The translations under genes and the position numbers were made by a program. A DNA stretch of 64,000 bases from CAVUAF01 sp963739375 (GTDB lineage Bacteria > Acidobacteriota > Terriglobia > Terriglobales > Acidobacteriaceae): assembly GCA_963739375.1 (NCBI GenBank), contig CAVUAF010000015.1, forward strand, positions 62,001 to 126,000. The letters are read 5' to 3'. The notes under the pieces were generated by a model, which saw only the letters and a list, made by a program, of their open reading frames with translations, was not told where the DNA came from and made no database searches. Below, one piece after another: positions 45,044 through 56,221 of this stretch (the stretch's first letter is position 1; every line of letters starts with the position of its first letter).

Positions 45044-48000
45044 TTACAGTCCCTGCCGCACCGCGCGTTCGCCTTTGAGTTCGCGCAGCAGCAGCCGCAC
45101 CAGCATGCCGTCGAACTGGGTGCCGCTGGCGTGCTCCAGCTCCTGCGCCGCCTCTTCGCGGCTCAGCGCGGGGGCAAACGGCCGGTCGAGCATCATGTTG
45201 CTGTAGACCTCGGCGATGGCCAGGATGCGCGCCCCCATGGGGATTTGCTCGCCGTGCAGGCTGTCGGGATACCCGGTGCCGTCGACGCGCTCGTGGTGGT
45301 GGCGCACGTACTGCTGGATGCGCGCGCCGCCGGGAATGGTGCCGGCAATCTCCCCCCCGATGCTGGCGTGCATCTTCAGCAGGTAGTGCTCGTCCTGCGT
45401 CAGTGGCCCGTCCTTGTTGAGGATGCGTTCCGGGATCAGGATCTTGCCCACATCGTGCACGCGGGCGGCAAAGATCAGGTCGTGCAGTTCGTCGGTAGTC
45501 AGGTCGATAGCGCGCCCCAGCACCTCGGCAATGCGGGCCGCGGTTTCCCCGTGCCCGGAAGCATGGATCTCGCGGCTTTCGGCGGCGCGCGCCAGCATCA
45601 GGACCGCGTCGGTGAGCGCTTCGCTGCCCGCTTCGTCGCCGCTCGCCCCCAGCTTCTGCAGACGCTGCACCAGCTCTTCCGCCAGCTCCGGCCCGTAGTG
45701 CTCGCGCTGCAGGAAGCCCTCGATGAAGGCCGAAACCATCTGCCGCTGCGAGGCGGAAGCGTCGGCGAAATTCCTCCACCGTGGCCACGTTGTTGCCGCC
45801 GGCGTGCTTCGAGGCATACATGCCGGCATCGGCTACGCGCAGCACTTCCTCCGCCGTGGCGCCGTGCAGCGGGAAGGTGGCCACCCCGAAGCTGCCGGTG
45901 ACGTGGCGCTCGTTCAGCATGGGATCGGTCGCCACCCACAGCCGCAGGCGCTCGGAGAGCACTTGCGCCTGTTCCAGCGCGGTTTCCGGCATCAGGATCA
46001 CGAACTCGTCGCCGCCGTAGCGCGCCACCACGTTCGATTGCCGGCACTTCTGCTCCAGCAGCCGCCCCACCCGCGCCAATACCAGGTCGCCCTCCAGGTG
46101 CCCCATGGTGTCATTGACGCTCTTGAATTTGTCGAGGTCCATCAGGACCACGGAGAAGGCCCGCCCCGAGCGCGAGGCGCGCTTCCATTCCGACTGCAGC
46201 GCTTCCACAAAAAAGCGCCGCGTCTTGATGCCGGTGAGCCCGTCGGTGATCGCCTGCTGCTGCAGCTTCTGGAAAACGAAGGCGTTGTGCAGCGCGGTGG
46301 CCAGCAGGTCGGCCAGCGTGCGCAGGATCAGCACCTCCTGCTGCCCGAAAGCGTCGTTGCGGCGGCTTTCCACGTTGAGCACCCCCAGCAGCGTTTCCCC
46401 GTAGGTAATGGGGATGCAGAGCACGGAGCGGGCATCGTCGAGCAGCGAGCCCAGCCGCTCTTCGTCGGAGTTCTGGATCAGCGCCATCTCGTTGCTGCGC
46501 GCCACCCGCCCCAGGATGCCGGCGCCCAGCGGCACCCGCCGTCCCACCGCCCGCATGGTGGTGCCGGCTTCCGCCTTGATTTCGATGTCCTTGGTCGCGT
46601 AGTCGAGGATGCCGATCCCGATGTGGTCGAAGCGGAAGTTCTTCTGGATCTCGCTGACAATCTCCTCCAGCATCGGCTCGGCGTGCTGGCTGGAGATGGC
46701 GGTCTTGGAAATGTTGTTGAGGAACGCCAGGTAGCGGGAGCGGCGCTGCTCCTCGGAGAACAGCCGCGCATTTTCCATCGCCACCGCCACTTGCCCCGCG
46801 GCGGTGGTCAGGACTTCGACGTCGCGGTCGGTGTAGACGAACTCCCGCTCGAAATTGAGTGCTGCCATCACCCCCGTCGGCCGCCCGTACATCACGATGG
46901 GCACGATGGCGACCGACTTGGCGGGATCCGGCGGCGGGGCGCAGCCCAGCTTCAGCCGCACCTTCTCCAGCTCCGAGTTCACCAGCAGCGGCCGTCCCGT
47001 CTTGATGACGTACTCGGTCAGCATGTTCGCCGCCGGCCGCGTCCGCTTTGGCTGCACCTGGTTGGCAATGACTTCCAGCTCGAACCGCACCAGTTCGCCG
47101 TCCAGGAACGCCACGTACATGTTGCTGGTGTCGAACAGTTGCCCCAGTTCCCGCTGGAAGGCGAGCAGGACCTCGTCGGGATCGAGGTGCGAGCTGATGA
47201 CCTGGCCGATCTGGGTGAGCAGTTCGTACTCCTTGGTGCGGCGGAAGGCGTCGCGCATGAGTACGTAGTTTTCCAGCGTCAGTGCCATCTGCATCGACAG
47301 GCCCAGCAGCAGGCGCAGCTGCGACGCCCCCAGGTTCGCGCCGTTGTGGTTGGGCAGTAGCACGCAGCCAAAGCAGCGTTCGCGCGTCTGCAGGTTGGCC
47401 ACGGTGATGCCCTGGATCCTCTCCGCCTGCAGCCGCTGCCGCATGCGTTCGAAGCTGCCCACGTGTTCCTGCAGCAGCAGGCTGGGCTCTTCCAGGTCGC
47501 GCAGCGTCGCCACCCCGCCGCTGCGGCCGGCCAGTTCCACCAGGAAGTCGGGAATGCGGTCTTCTTCCAGCTCTTGCAGGAAGCCGGCGGAGAAGCCCTT
47601 GTGCACCGAAGGCAACGCCGCGCGCCAGGCATCGCCCAGGAACAGCGCGCCGCGCTCCAGCTCCAGCACCCGCAGCAGCCGCTCCAGCAGCTTCTGCATG
47701 CCGGGCGCCGCTTCGGCGGCGGTGAGCACGCGCGACGTGTCCACTTCCAGCACCGAGAACGCCAGCAGGTTTTCCTGCACGCTGCGGCGCTCGCGCTCGA
47801 ACAGCACCACCACTTGCGCGATCCCCAGCAGCATCTGCGGCAGCGGCCCCAGGAAGTGCCCGGCCGCGGCCAGCGTCCCCTGCAGCAAGCCATGGAAGGG
47901 CACCAGCAGCAGCAGCAGCGACCAGAATCCGATCGCCAACGCCAGCAGCCGGAAGCCGGTGGAGTTTTTCCGTTGCCCGTGCTGGAAGAAGCGATAGCTC

Positions 48001-48437
48001 GCCACCACCAGCACTATGGCTACCCCGACCTCGATTTCCAGCAGGGGCACGCGCCACCGGCTCACGGTGAGCATCCGCGGCACGGCGCTCATTGTTCCGA
48101 ACAGCGCGTCCACCGTGCTCCACCCCGCGGCGGCCCCCAGCAGCGCCGCATCGAACCAGCGCAGTGGCTGCCGCTGCCGCACCAGTCGCGTGGACCGCAG
48201 CACGCTCCACGCCATCACCCCCAGGCTGAAGTCGGCAAGCCAGGCAGTCGCGAGATTCCGCTGCACGTAGAAGTTCCAGGCCTGGAACACGTAGTGGGCC
48301 GAATACGCGAACCACCCCCACTGCCAGGCACGGAAGTACGGGTCGCGCGTCTGCCGGTACAGGAAGCTGAACACCGCCAGCAGCAGCAGCGCGATCACGC
48401 CCGGAATAATGACGATTCCGACCAGTACGTTGTTCAT
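45044..48437 (-). CDS. membrane GAF/GGDEF/HD-GYP cyclic-di-GMP enzyme, interrupted by one frameshift
   Basis: Frame one from the ATG at 48437 has about seven N-terminal helices, two to three GAF-like domains and a GGDEF domain (LTGIKTRRFFVEAL, ARYGGDEFVILMPE). After NNVATVEEF it becomes nonsense. The next frame takes up exactly there (ADASASQRQMVSAFIEGFLQ) and carries a complete HD-GYP domain (FAARVHDVGKILIPERIL, HHERVDGTGYPDSL). One surplus base in the AAA run at 45768-45770 explains it: with AA the message reads EEFADAS. The repaired protein would be about 1130 residues. The inhibitory RxxD site before GGDEF is RQSN, so feedback control is probably lost. Confidence 0.85.
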
Positions 48438-48573
48438 GCAGACAGAGCCGGGAGGTGCAAGGGGACGGAAAGGAATATAGGCGACCTTGCCCTTTAGAAT
48501 CAATGGCCGAAAGTGTTCCCGGGCGACCAAAGTATGCACGGCGATCCCGGTTTCGGGTATCATTTCGAGACCG

Positions 48574-48879
48574 ATGGCACAGGCCTACCCAATGCGAAAC
48601 GCCGACGCCTCTGGGGGCGCGATCGCGCGCAGCCTGCTGGCCGCGGTTTTGCTGGCCGCGCTCGCCGGTTTCGTCACCCTGCTGCTGGCCATCGTCGCGC
48701 TGGTAGTGGCCGGCATGGCCGGCGGTCACCGGCCCGACATGAGCCTCGCCTACCGCGCGGTGGCGGCGCCGGTCGCTTTGGCCATGCTGCCCGTCGCCTT
48801 CATCGCCTATCGGCTCTGGGAACGCCGCCATCCTGCCATCGCGGGGTTCCCCACCACCAGCGAACGAACACGCCGGTAG
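48574..48879 (+). CDS. small two-helix membrane protein of unknown function
   Basis: From the ATG at 48574 the protein has 101 residues with two hydrophobic helices (SLLAAVLLAALAGFVTLLLA and YRAVAAPVALAMLPVAFIAY) joined by a short polar loop, and a basic C-terminus. A longer frame upstream lacks a ribosome site. It is divergent from the cyclic-di-GMP gene and 79 bases before thrS on the same strand. I do not recognise the family. Confidence 0.55.
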   Translation: MAQAYPMRNADASGGAIARSLLAAVLLAALAGFVTLLLAIVALVVAGMAGGHRPDMSLAYRAVAAPVALAMLPVAFIAYRLWERRHPAIAGFPTTSERTRR

Positions 48880-48958
48880 TCCCGCTCGCCGTCTTGGTTT
48901 GATTCCACCGCCACCCAGCTTTTACACTCAAAGTTTTCCTGAGGAACGCAGGTTCGCC

Positions 48959-50926
48959 ATGGCCGACAGCATTCGCGTCAAGCTTCCCGACGGTTCGGAG
49001 AAGCAGGTTCCTAAAGGCACCACCGCCCTCGAGGTTGCGCGCTCCATTTCGCCGCGCCTCGCCGACGCCGCCCTGGTCGCCAAGATCCGCCCGCTGAGCA
49101 ACGGGAATGAGCCGCAGTTGGTTGATCTCACCCGCCCCCTGGAGCGCGACGCCGAACTCCGCATCCTCACCGACCGCGACCCCGAGGCCCTCGAGGTTTA
49201 TCGCCACTCCTCCGCCCACCTGCTGGCCGCGGCCGTGCTCGAACTCTTCCCTGAGACCAAGCTCGGCCATGGTCCCGCCACCGAGAGCGGCTTCTTCTAC
49301 GACTTCCATCGCGCCACCCCCTTCACCCAGGAAGATCTCGCGCGCATCGAGCAAAAGATGCAGGAGCTCGTCCAGCAGGACCTGCCCTACGTCTGCGAGT
49401 TCCTGCCCCGCGACGCCGGCCTCGCGCGCTTCCAGGCGGAAGGCGACTTCATGAAGTGCCACTTCATCGAGCAGTTCACCGCCCCCGATGAAAATATCTC
49501 CGTCTACAAGACCGGCAAGTTCCTCGACTTCTGCCGCGGCCCGCATATCCCCTCTACCGGCCGCATCAAGGCCTTCAAGCTGCTGAACATCGCCGGCGCC
49601 TACTGGCTCGGCAAGGAAGGCAATCCGCAGCTGCAACGCATCTACGGCACCTCCTTCTTCTCCAAAAAGGACATGGAAGCCTACGTCCGCCAGCAGGAAG
49701 AGGCAAAAAAGCGCGACCACCGCGCGCTCGGCCAGCTGCTCGACCTGTTCAGCATCCAGGACCTGGCCGGCCCCGGCCTCATCTTCTGGCATCCCAAGGG
49801 CGGCCTCATCCGCAAGATCATGGAAGACTGGATGCGCGACGAGTACCTGAAACGCGGCTACTCCCTCGTCTATACCCCGCATGCTTTTCGCCGCCAGTTG
49901 TGGCAGATCAGCGGCCATGAAAGTTTCTTCGCCCAGAACATGTTCACCCCCATGGAGCTCGACGACGCGGAATACCGCATGAAGCCCATGAACTGCCCCG
50001 GCCACATCCTCATCTACCGGGACCGCCTGCGCTCCTATCGCGACCTCCCCGTCCGCTACGGCGAGCTCGGCACCGTCTACCGCTACGAGCGTTCCGGCGT
50101 GATGCACGGCCTGCTCCGCGTGCGCGGCTTCACCCAGGACGACGCCCACATCTTCTGCACCCCGCAGCAGATCGAGGACGAGATCGTCGGCTGCATCGAC
50201 TTCGCGCTGGCCGTCCTCAAGACCTTCGGCTTCGACCAGTTCCAGGTGGAGCTTTCCACCTGGGACCCCAAGGACCGCCAGACCTACATGGGCAGCGATG
50301 ACGACTGGAACCTGGCGTACTGCTCCCTGGAGAATGCGCTGCGCCGGTGCAACATCGAGTTCAAGGTGATGCCCGGCGAGGCCGCCTTCTACGGTCCCAA
50401 GATCGACGTCAAGCTGGTCGACGCCATCGGCCGCCTGTGGCAGCTCTCCACCGTGCAGTTCGACTTCAACCTGCCGCAGCGCTTCGAACTGGAATACGTC
50501 GGCGAAGACGGCGCCCGGCATCGCCCGGTGATGGTGCACCGCGCCCTCTACGGCTCGGTGGAGCGCTTCTTCGGCGTCCTGCTGGAACACTATGCCGGCA
50601 ACTTCCCCGTCTGGCTGACCCCGGTGCAGGCCGTCGTGATCCCCATCAGCGAGCGCCATACCGACTACGGCCGCCAGGTGGAAGCGGCGCTCCGCGACGC
50701 CGGCGTGCGCGTCGAGGTGGATACCCGCAACGAGAAGATGAACGCCAAGATCCGCGAGCACGCCATGCAGAAGGTGCCCTTCCTGCTGGTCGTCGGCGAC
50801 AAAGAGGCCGCCTCCGGCCACGTCAACGTCCGTACCCGCGGCCAGGAAAAGACCGCCGACGTCCCCCTCGACGACTTCGTCCGCCGCATCCGCCAATTGA
50901 TAGCCGACAAGAGTCCCACCGTCTGA
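48959..50926 (+). CDS. thrS: threonyl-tRNA synthetase
   Basis: From the ATG at 48959 the protein has 655 residues with the full domain order: TGS (RVKLPDGSEKQVPKGTTALE), the editing domain with HSSAHLLAAAVLELFP, the class II catalytic core (MNCPGHILIYR with the zinc Cys, YRYERSGVMHGLLRVRGFTQDD, VMVHRALYGSVERFFGVLLE) and the anticodon-binding domain (VVIPISERHTDYGRQVEAAL). It charges tRNA-Thr. A longer start at 48899 is not supported by a ribosome site. No leader T-box is visible. Confidence 0.97.
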   Translation: MADSIRVKLPDGSEKQVPKGTTALEVARSISPRLADAALVAKIRPLSNGNEPQLVDLTRPLERDAELRILTDRDPEALEVYRHSSAHLLAAAVLELFPETKLGHGPATESGFFYDFHRATPFTQEDLARIEQKMQELVQQDLPYVCEFLPRDAGLARFQAEGDFMKCHFIEQFTAPDENISVYKTGKFLDFCRGPHIPSTGRIKAFKLLNIAGAYWLGKEGNPQLQRIYGTSFFSKKDMEAYVRQQEEAKKRDHRALGQLLDLFSIQDLAGPGLIFWHPKGGLIRKIMEDWMRDEYLKRGYSLVYTPHAFRRQLWQISGHESFFAQNMFTPMELDDAEYRMKPMNCPGHILIYRDRLRSYRDLPVRYGELGTVYRYERSGVMHGLLRVRGFTQDDAHIFCTPQQIEDEIVGCIDFALAVLKTFGFDQFQVELSTWDPKDRQTYMGSDDDWNLAYCSLENALRRCNIEFKVMPGEAAFYGPKIDVKLVDAIGRLWQLSTVQFDFNLPQRFELEYVGEDGARHRPVMVHRALYGSVERFFGVLLEHYAGNFPVWLTPVQAVVIPISERHTDYGRQVEAALRDAGVRVEVDTRNEKMNAKIREHAMQKVPFLLVVGDKEAASGHVNVRTRGQEKTADVPLDDFVRRIRQLIADKSPTV

Positions 50927-50965
50927 CAGGCCCTCAGACCTGCATTCCGTGGCTACGTGTTGATC

Positions 50966-51012
50966 GTCATCCTGAGCGAGCCCGCCGCAGCGGGCGAGTC
51001 GAAGGATCCCTA
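50966..51012. repeat. intergenic repeat family R1, single copy
   Basis: GTCATCCTGAGCGAG ... GAGTCGAAGGATCCCTA with an inner CCCGCCGCAGCGGGC palindrome. The same end blocks recur three times in 55757-56420 with different middles. It sits in the thrS 3' gap. Confidence 0.7.
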
Positions 51013-51122
51013 TCCCGCCTGTGCCCACGTCACTGGTCGCATCTTTTCAACCACGCATGCGCAAACCGCCGGTCACCGAATCGCCAACCGCCACCGCCCA
51101 AGTCCCGCGCTACACTGGAAAC

Positions 51123-51737
51123 ATGTCCCGCCCCTCTCTGCTGTGCGGCGCGGTGCTTGTGGCGCTCGTGGGCGCGGTTGCGCAATCCCAACCGCCGCCG
51201 GCGGCCGCTCCCAATCAGGCCGCGATCGCCGGCCTGGTCGAAAAACAATTCGGCCCTGAGTTCAAGCTCGCGCCCTTCGTGCCGCGCGGCGTGGGCGGCC
51301 AGGTGCAGCGCAACGCCGCTCCCATCCTGCTGCTCACCGGCGACCTCGACGGCGACGGCACGGAAGACGCCGTCATCATTGCCAAGGCCGGCGGCAATCC
51401 CCTGGGCGGGCAGCAGCAGCACGGCTACAAGGTCGTCGATCCCTTCGACTCCTACTTTGGCTTCGGCGACCCCCGCATCACGCGCCAGTTCGGCTCCTCG
51501 GACCCCGACCGCGACTACGCCCTGCTCGTCATCCACAACTGGCGCGCCGCCACCCCCAAGGCGAAATTTGTGATCATCAATTTGCCCTTCGATCGCCTCT
51601 GGCTCCAGCCTTCCACCCTCAAGAAGAAGACTCGCACCGCCATCATGACCGAGGAAGCCGGCCTGATGCAGTCCACGGTCTATTGGGACGGCAAACGGTA
51701 TCGCTACGTGCCCGGCACCGGCGAGGCCGAACCGTAG
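51123..51737 (+). CDS. exported protein of unknown function with a calcium-loop-like motif
   Basis: From the ATG at 51123 the protein has 204 residues; a longer frame begins inside the repeat-bearing gap and lacks a ribosome site. The signal peptide ends near GAVAQSQ. The motif LTGDLDGDGTEDAVIIAKAG has the DxDxDGxxD pattern of EF-hand or FG-GAP calcium loops. The rest (YALLVIHNWRAATPKAKFVI, QSTVYWDGKRYRYVPGTGE) looks like a compact beta domain found in acidobacteria. Function unknown. Confidence 0.65.
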   Translation: MSRPSLLCGAVLVALVGAVAQSQPPPAAAPNQAAIAGLVEKQFGPEFKLAPFVPRGVGGQVQRNAAPILLLTGDLDGDGTEDAVIIAKAGGNPLGGQQQHGYKVVDPFDSYFGFGDPRITRQFGSSDPDRDYALLVIHNWRAATPKAKFVIINLPFDRLWLQPSTLKKKTRTAIMTEEAGLMQSTVYWDGKRYRYVPGTGEAEP

Positions 51738-51773
51738 CGCGCGCGGCTTTCAGTTTTCTGGGTTTTTTGAAAC

Positions 51774-52532
51774 CTACGAATCCCGCATTTCGAAGCTGGA
51801 CACCGCCCGGTAGCGTGGCAGGTCCGCCCGCACCGACGCCGCCGGCAGCAGCAGGGGTGCCTGCTCCAGGCGTGCCGCCAGCCAGTTCGCCAGGTCCAGC
51901 CGCAGTTCTTTGCGCATGAGGGTGAATTGCAGCCCGATCCGGTCTTCATCCACCGACGTTACCTGCGCGCAGCCTTCCATCCACAGGTCGGAATCCGGCA
52001 GCAGGAAGCGGAACCGCACGTTACCCCCCATCGCCGGCGGTGATTGCAGGTACACTGCCATGCCGCCTTCGCTGAGGTCCACACCGTGGGCGCGTGACTC
52101 CGGCCACGGACCGGTCTGGATCATCACCGGCGTGTCCACGGTGTGGCGGAAGGTGCGGCGACGTTCGCGCAGCATCAGGGCTTGTGCCACCCGCAGGCTG
52201 CGCAGTGCGCGGTCGATGGTCAGCGGTTTCTCCAGGACGAAATTCGCGCCCTGCTCGAATGCTGCCCGGAAACTGGTCTGCCGGTGCGTCACCGCAAACA
52301 CGATGCTGGCCCGGTTCAGCGGCGAATTGCGCACCGCCCCCAGCAGCTCGCCCGCTCCCTCGACGTCGTCCACGTCCAGCAGGAACGCCTCGAATTTCTG
52401 ACAGGTCAACAGGTTGGCCGCCACCACCGCGCTGGGGCAGACCACCACCTGCACCGCCATCTTTTCCAGCAGCTGGCGCAACGTCACCAGCAACACCGGG
52501 TCTCGCGACAGAAGCAGAGCACGCAAAGCCAT
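51774..52532 (-). CDS. receiver-like plus PilZ domain protein
   Basis: The 252-residue protein starts with a response-regulator-like fold (RALLLSRDPVLLVTLRQLLE, FEAFLLDVDDVEGAGELLGA, FVLEKPLTIDRALRSL). The phospho-acceptor Asp lies in LLDVDD and the Lys in LEKP. A PilZ domain follows with the cyclic-di-GMP motifs RRRTFRH and DLSEGGMAVYL. It would couple a phosphorylation or protein signal to c-di-GMP binding. The GGDEF/HD-GYP gene 3 kb away could supply the ligand. Confidence 0.82.
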   Translation of the reverse strand: MALRALLLSRDPVLLVTLRQLLEKMAVQVVVCPSAVVAANLLTCQKFEAFLLDVDDVEGAGELLGAVRNSPLNRASIVFAVTHRQTSFRAAFEQGANFVLEKPLTIDRALRSLRVAQALMLRERRRTFRHTVDTPVMIQTGPWPESRAHGVDLSEGGMAVYLQSPPAMGGNVRFRFLLPDSDLWMEGCAQVTSVDEDRIGLQFTLMRKELRLDLANWLAARLEQAPLLLPAASVRADLPRYRAVSSFEMRDS

Positions 52533-52847
52533 GACTGGATAGTACGGGTTTCGCCTGCGGCTGCACAGATAACGAAGGGCACGGGACCTTTTCTCGCTTC
52601 CAACATCCCGAGGAGCGCATCCGGGGCCCCCGGCAAGCCCGGCTTTGGCTTGCTGGGGCGGAGGAGCGACGAGGGAACCCTACTCGATCTGTACATTTTC
52701 GGTCAGGTAGGGCTCCCACGCTTCAACTTAAGACATCCCGAGGAGCGCAGCGACGAGGGGAACCCTGCTCGGCCTGTACATTTTGGGTCAGGTAGGGCTC
52801 CCTCGCTTCGCTCGGGATGTCTTGGGCAACCGGCGTTCGACCCGCCG
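52533..52847. other. intergenic region filled by repeat family R3
   Basis: The 315-base gap between gatB and the PilZ gene (both minus) is almost wholly made up of the tandem repeat listed at 52604-52821. No coding sequence is seen. Confidence 0.6.
52604..52821. repeat. intergenic repeat family R3, two tandem copies
   Basis: Copy 1 (52604-52724) and copy 2 (52734-52821) share CATCCCGAGGAGCGCA, GACGAGGG, CTGTACATTTT, GGTCAGGTAGGGCTCCC and CGCTTC. Copy 1 has about 35 extra GC-rich bases near its start. Copy 2 is bounded by a perfect inverted repeat, GACATCCCGAG (52732-52742) and CTCGGGATGTC (52811-52821), so it can fold into one long stem. Confidence 0.75.
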
Positions 52848-54317
<1,470 letters not shown>

Positions 54318-54419
54318 CGCCGCGATTATAGAAGCCCGCTATGGGGAATGGTTGTTCCGAGCGGCTTTCAATCACTCAATTACCCAATTACTAAATTACC
54401 CAATTACCCACGTGGTGAA

Positions 54420-54448
54420 CAAAAAGGCCGCGTGTCGCCACGCGGCCT
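54420..54448 (-). terminator. rho-independent terminator for the minus-strand gene at 54462
   Basis: AGGCCGCGTG (54425-54434) pairs with CACGCGGCCT (54439-54448) around TCGC; on the minus strand the stem is followed by TTTTTG. It lies 14 bases after the stop of the small conserved gene. Just to its left (54377-54410) is a run of AATTACCC-type short tandem repeats. Confidence 0.85.
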
Positions 54449-54461
54449 CGGCGGGAATCCC

Positions 54462-54923
54462 TTAGGCGCTCCGCTTCGCGCCCTTCTTCGTCTCTTCCCA
54501 CGGACGCTGTGGCGGGTTGGCTTCGTCGCGGTGTTCCACCCGGTCATAGACATACGCGTCGCTCACGCTGCCCAGCGACTCGTTGTACAGGTTGGGAATC
54601 CCGGTCGCCAGGCGCAACTCCTGGCCGAAGTCGTGCAGGGCGCGCAGGTGGTCGGCGGTGGCGGGCACCTCCGCCTTGGTGGTCTGCAGGAATTTCTGGT
54701 AGCCCTTGTCCACCAGCCGCGCGATCTCGCCCCCAATCAGATACCCGGGCCGCGCGAAGAGCTTCACCTTGCCGTCCGCGCCGCGCTCGATCGCCGCCGA
54801 GCAATTGTGCTTTTTCAGGAAGACGCGGTTCGCCACCCCCGGCGCTTCCAGGATGTCGAAACCATGCTCGCGCAGCCAGGCCAGCGCCTGCTCGTAGTTC
54901 GGTGTCTCGCTCTTCTTGGCCAT
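54462..54923 (-). CDS. conserved cytoplasmic protein of unknown function
   Basis: From the ATG at 54923 (GAGG 7 bases upstream) the protein has 153 residues: NYEQALAWLREHGFDILEAP, RVFLKKHNCSAAIERGADGK, LFARPGYLIGGEIARLVDKG, VYDRVEHRDEANPPQRPWEE. It has no signal peptide or membrane helix, and I cannot assign a family. It resembles hypothetical proteins of acidobacteria. It is a single-gene unit closed by a clear terminator. Confidence 0.7.
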   Translation of the reverse strand: MAKKSETPNYEQALAWLREHGFDILEAPGVANRVFLKKHNCSAAIERGADGKVKLFARPGYLIGGEIARLVDKGYQKFLQTTKAEVPATADHLRALHDFGQELRLATGIPNLYNESLGSVSDAYVYDRVEHRDEANPPQRPWEETKKGAKRSA

Positions 54924-55123
54924 GGTGGACCTCAAGGGCACGCTGCCCGGGCGCGTCCCTTGCCCGGGCCGAAGCCTTCCTTATAATCTAACCGAGCCCG
55001 AAACGCACTCCGCGTTACGGTGGGGTAGTGACCGGTCGGGTCCCGCAAGGGCCGTTCAGGGAGACGGCGCCGGCAAAGTTTACTTTCTGCGTCTTCCGCG
55101 GCCCCGCGATCGTCAGGAGTATT

Positions 55124-55597
55124 TTGCTGAAGATTCCCCAATCCGAACTCGATGCGCTGCGCCGCCACGGCGAGCAGACCTATCCGCACGAGTGCTGCGG
55201 GGTGCTGCTCGGCCGCATCGCCGGTGACACCCGCATCGCCGAGCGCGCCATCGCCTGCGCCAACACCCAGGCCGAGCGCGGCCACGACCGCTACCACATC
55301 GCTCCCCGCGACCTGGTCCGCCTGCAGCGCGCAGGCCGCGCCCAGGGGCTCGACATCGTCGGCTTCTACCACTCGCATCCCGACTGGCCGGCGCGCTGCT
55401 CCGCCACCGATCTCGCCGAGGCCCACTGGCTGGGCTGCTCCTACGTCATCACCCGCGTCGCCGCGGGCCGCGCCCACGACACCAACTCCTTCGTGCTCGC
55501 CGGCGCCAGTGAAGACGACAAGCATTTCGAGCCTGAAGCGCTCGCGACCGACGCGCCCACCGACGCCACCTTCGCCCACCAGCGAATGTCCTGGTGA
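55124..55597 (+). CDS. JAMM/MPN-domain metalloprotease-like protein (M67 family)
   Basis: The best start is the TTG at 55124, with AGGAG 4 bases upstream; a longer frame from 55028 has no ribosome site. The 157-residue protein carries the JAMM motif: Glu in YPHECCGVLLGR, then GFYHSHPDWPARCSATDLAEA (HxHP-x6-SxxD, split here by context). Bacterial relatives remove ubiquitin-like or sulfur-carrier proteins, or process cysteine precursors with a ThiS-like partner. No ThiS/MoaD/CysM gene is next to it, so its partner is unknown. Confidence 0.85.
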   Translation: MLKIPQSELDALRRHGEQTYPHECCGVLLGRIAGDTRIAERAIACANTQAERGHDRYHIAPRDLVRLQRAGRAQGLDIVGFYHSHPDWPARCSATDLAEAHWLGCSYVITRVAAGRAHDTNSFVLAGASEDDKHFEPEALATDAPTDATFAHQRMSW

Positions 55598-55720
55598 CGG
55601 CGCAGTTCCCGGCACGCTCCGGGAGCTGCGCGGACGACGCGCCGGCGCGGGCGCGGCTGATCTCGCTCGGCTTACGAACCCGAAACCCGAAACGCGAAAC
55701 TCGAAACGCAATCAACGCCG

Positions 55721-55822
55721 GTGGAGCAGGCCTTCAGGCCTGCATCATCGCGCCCTAATGAATTGTCATCCTGAGCGAGGCGGAAGGAGCGCAGCGACCG
55801 ACGCCGAGTCGAAGGATCCCTA
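55721..55822. repeat. R2/R1 composite repeat, right part only
   Basis: Begins with GTGGAGCAGGCCTTCAGGCC (an AGGCCTTCAGGCCT near-palindrome) and runs through CATCATCGCGCCCTAATGA and the R1 ends GTCATCCTGAGCGAGGCGG ... GAGTCGAAGGATCCCTA. It is nearly identical to 56319-56420. Confidence 0.75.
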
Positions 55823-56002
55823 CCTCACCACTGCCGTGCGCTTCGAGCACATCAGCCCGCGCTACGAACCAGGAACGCGAAACTCGAAACGCGATCAACG
55901 CCGATTCGAGCCAACTTCAAATCAAAAAAAGAACTCCCTGTCCTGAGCGCAGCGAAGGACCTACTCCGTTGCCGCGAGCGCGCAGAAAAACTGTCCGCAC
56001 CT

Positions 56003-56213
56003 CAGCCCCGGAGGGGCGCTCGAAAATAGCCCGGGGCGTCAGCCCCGGGGTGGCGATCAAAACCATTGCGGAGTCCCTTCAGGGACGATTGAGCCCGGGT
56101 GGTGCAGGCCTTCAGGCCTGCATCATCGCGCCCTCATCAGTTGTCATCCTGAGCGAGGCGGAAGCACCCTGAGCGAAAGCGAAGGGGACTGACGCCGAGT
56201 CGAAGGATCCCTA
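56003..56213. repeat. R2/R1 composite repeat, unit 1
   Basis: Full unit: CAGCCCCGGAGGGGCGCTCG, AATAGCCCGGGGCGTCAGCC, CCGGGGTGGCGATCAAAACC, AGTCCCTTCAGGGACGATTG, the AGGCCTTCAGGCCTGCATC block and R1 ends. Three small palindromes (CCCCGGAGGGG, GGGGCGTCAGCCCC, GTCCCTTCAGGGAC) give a string of hairpins. It differs from unit 2 by an altered middle near 56163-56190. Confidence 0.8.
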
Positions 56214-56221
56214 TCGCACGG

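Noticed and set aside
45024..45770. The C-terminal 250 residues of the unshifted c-di-GMP frame as a real Arg/Ala-rich domain
   Set aside because: It is the wrong-frame reading of the HD-GYP domain; low complexity and no family likeness.
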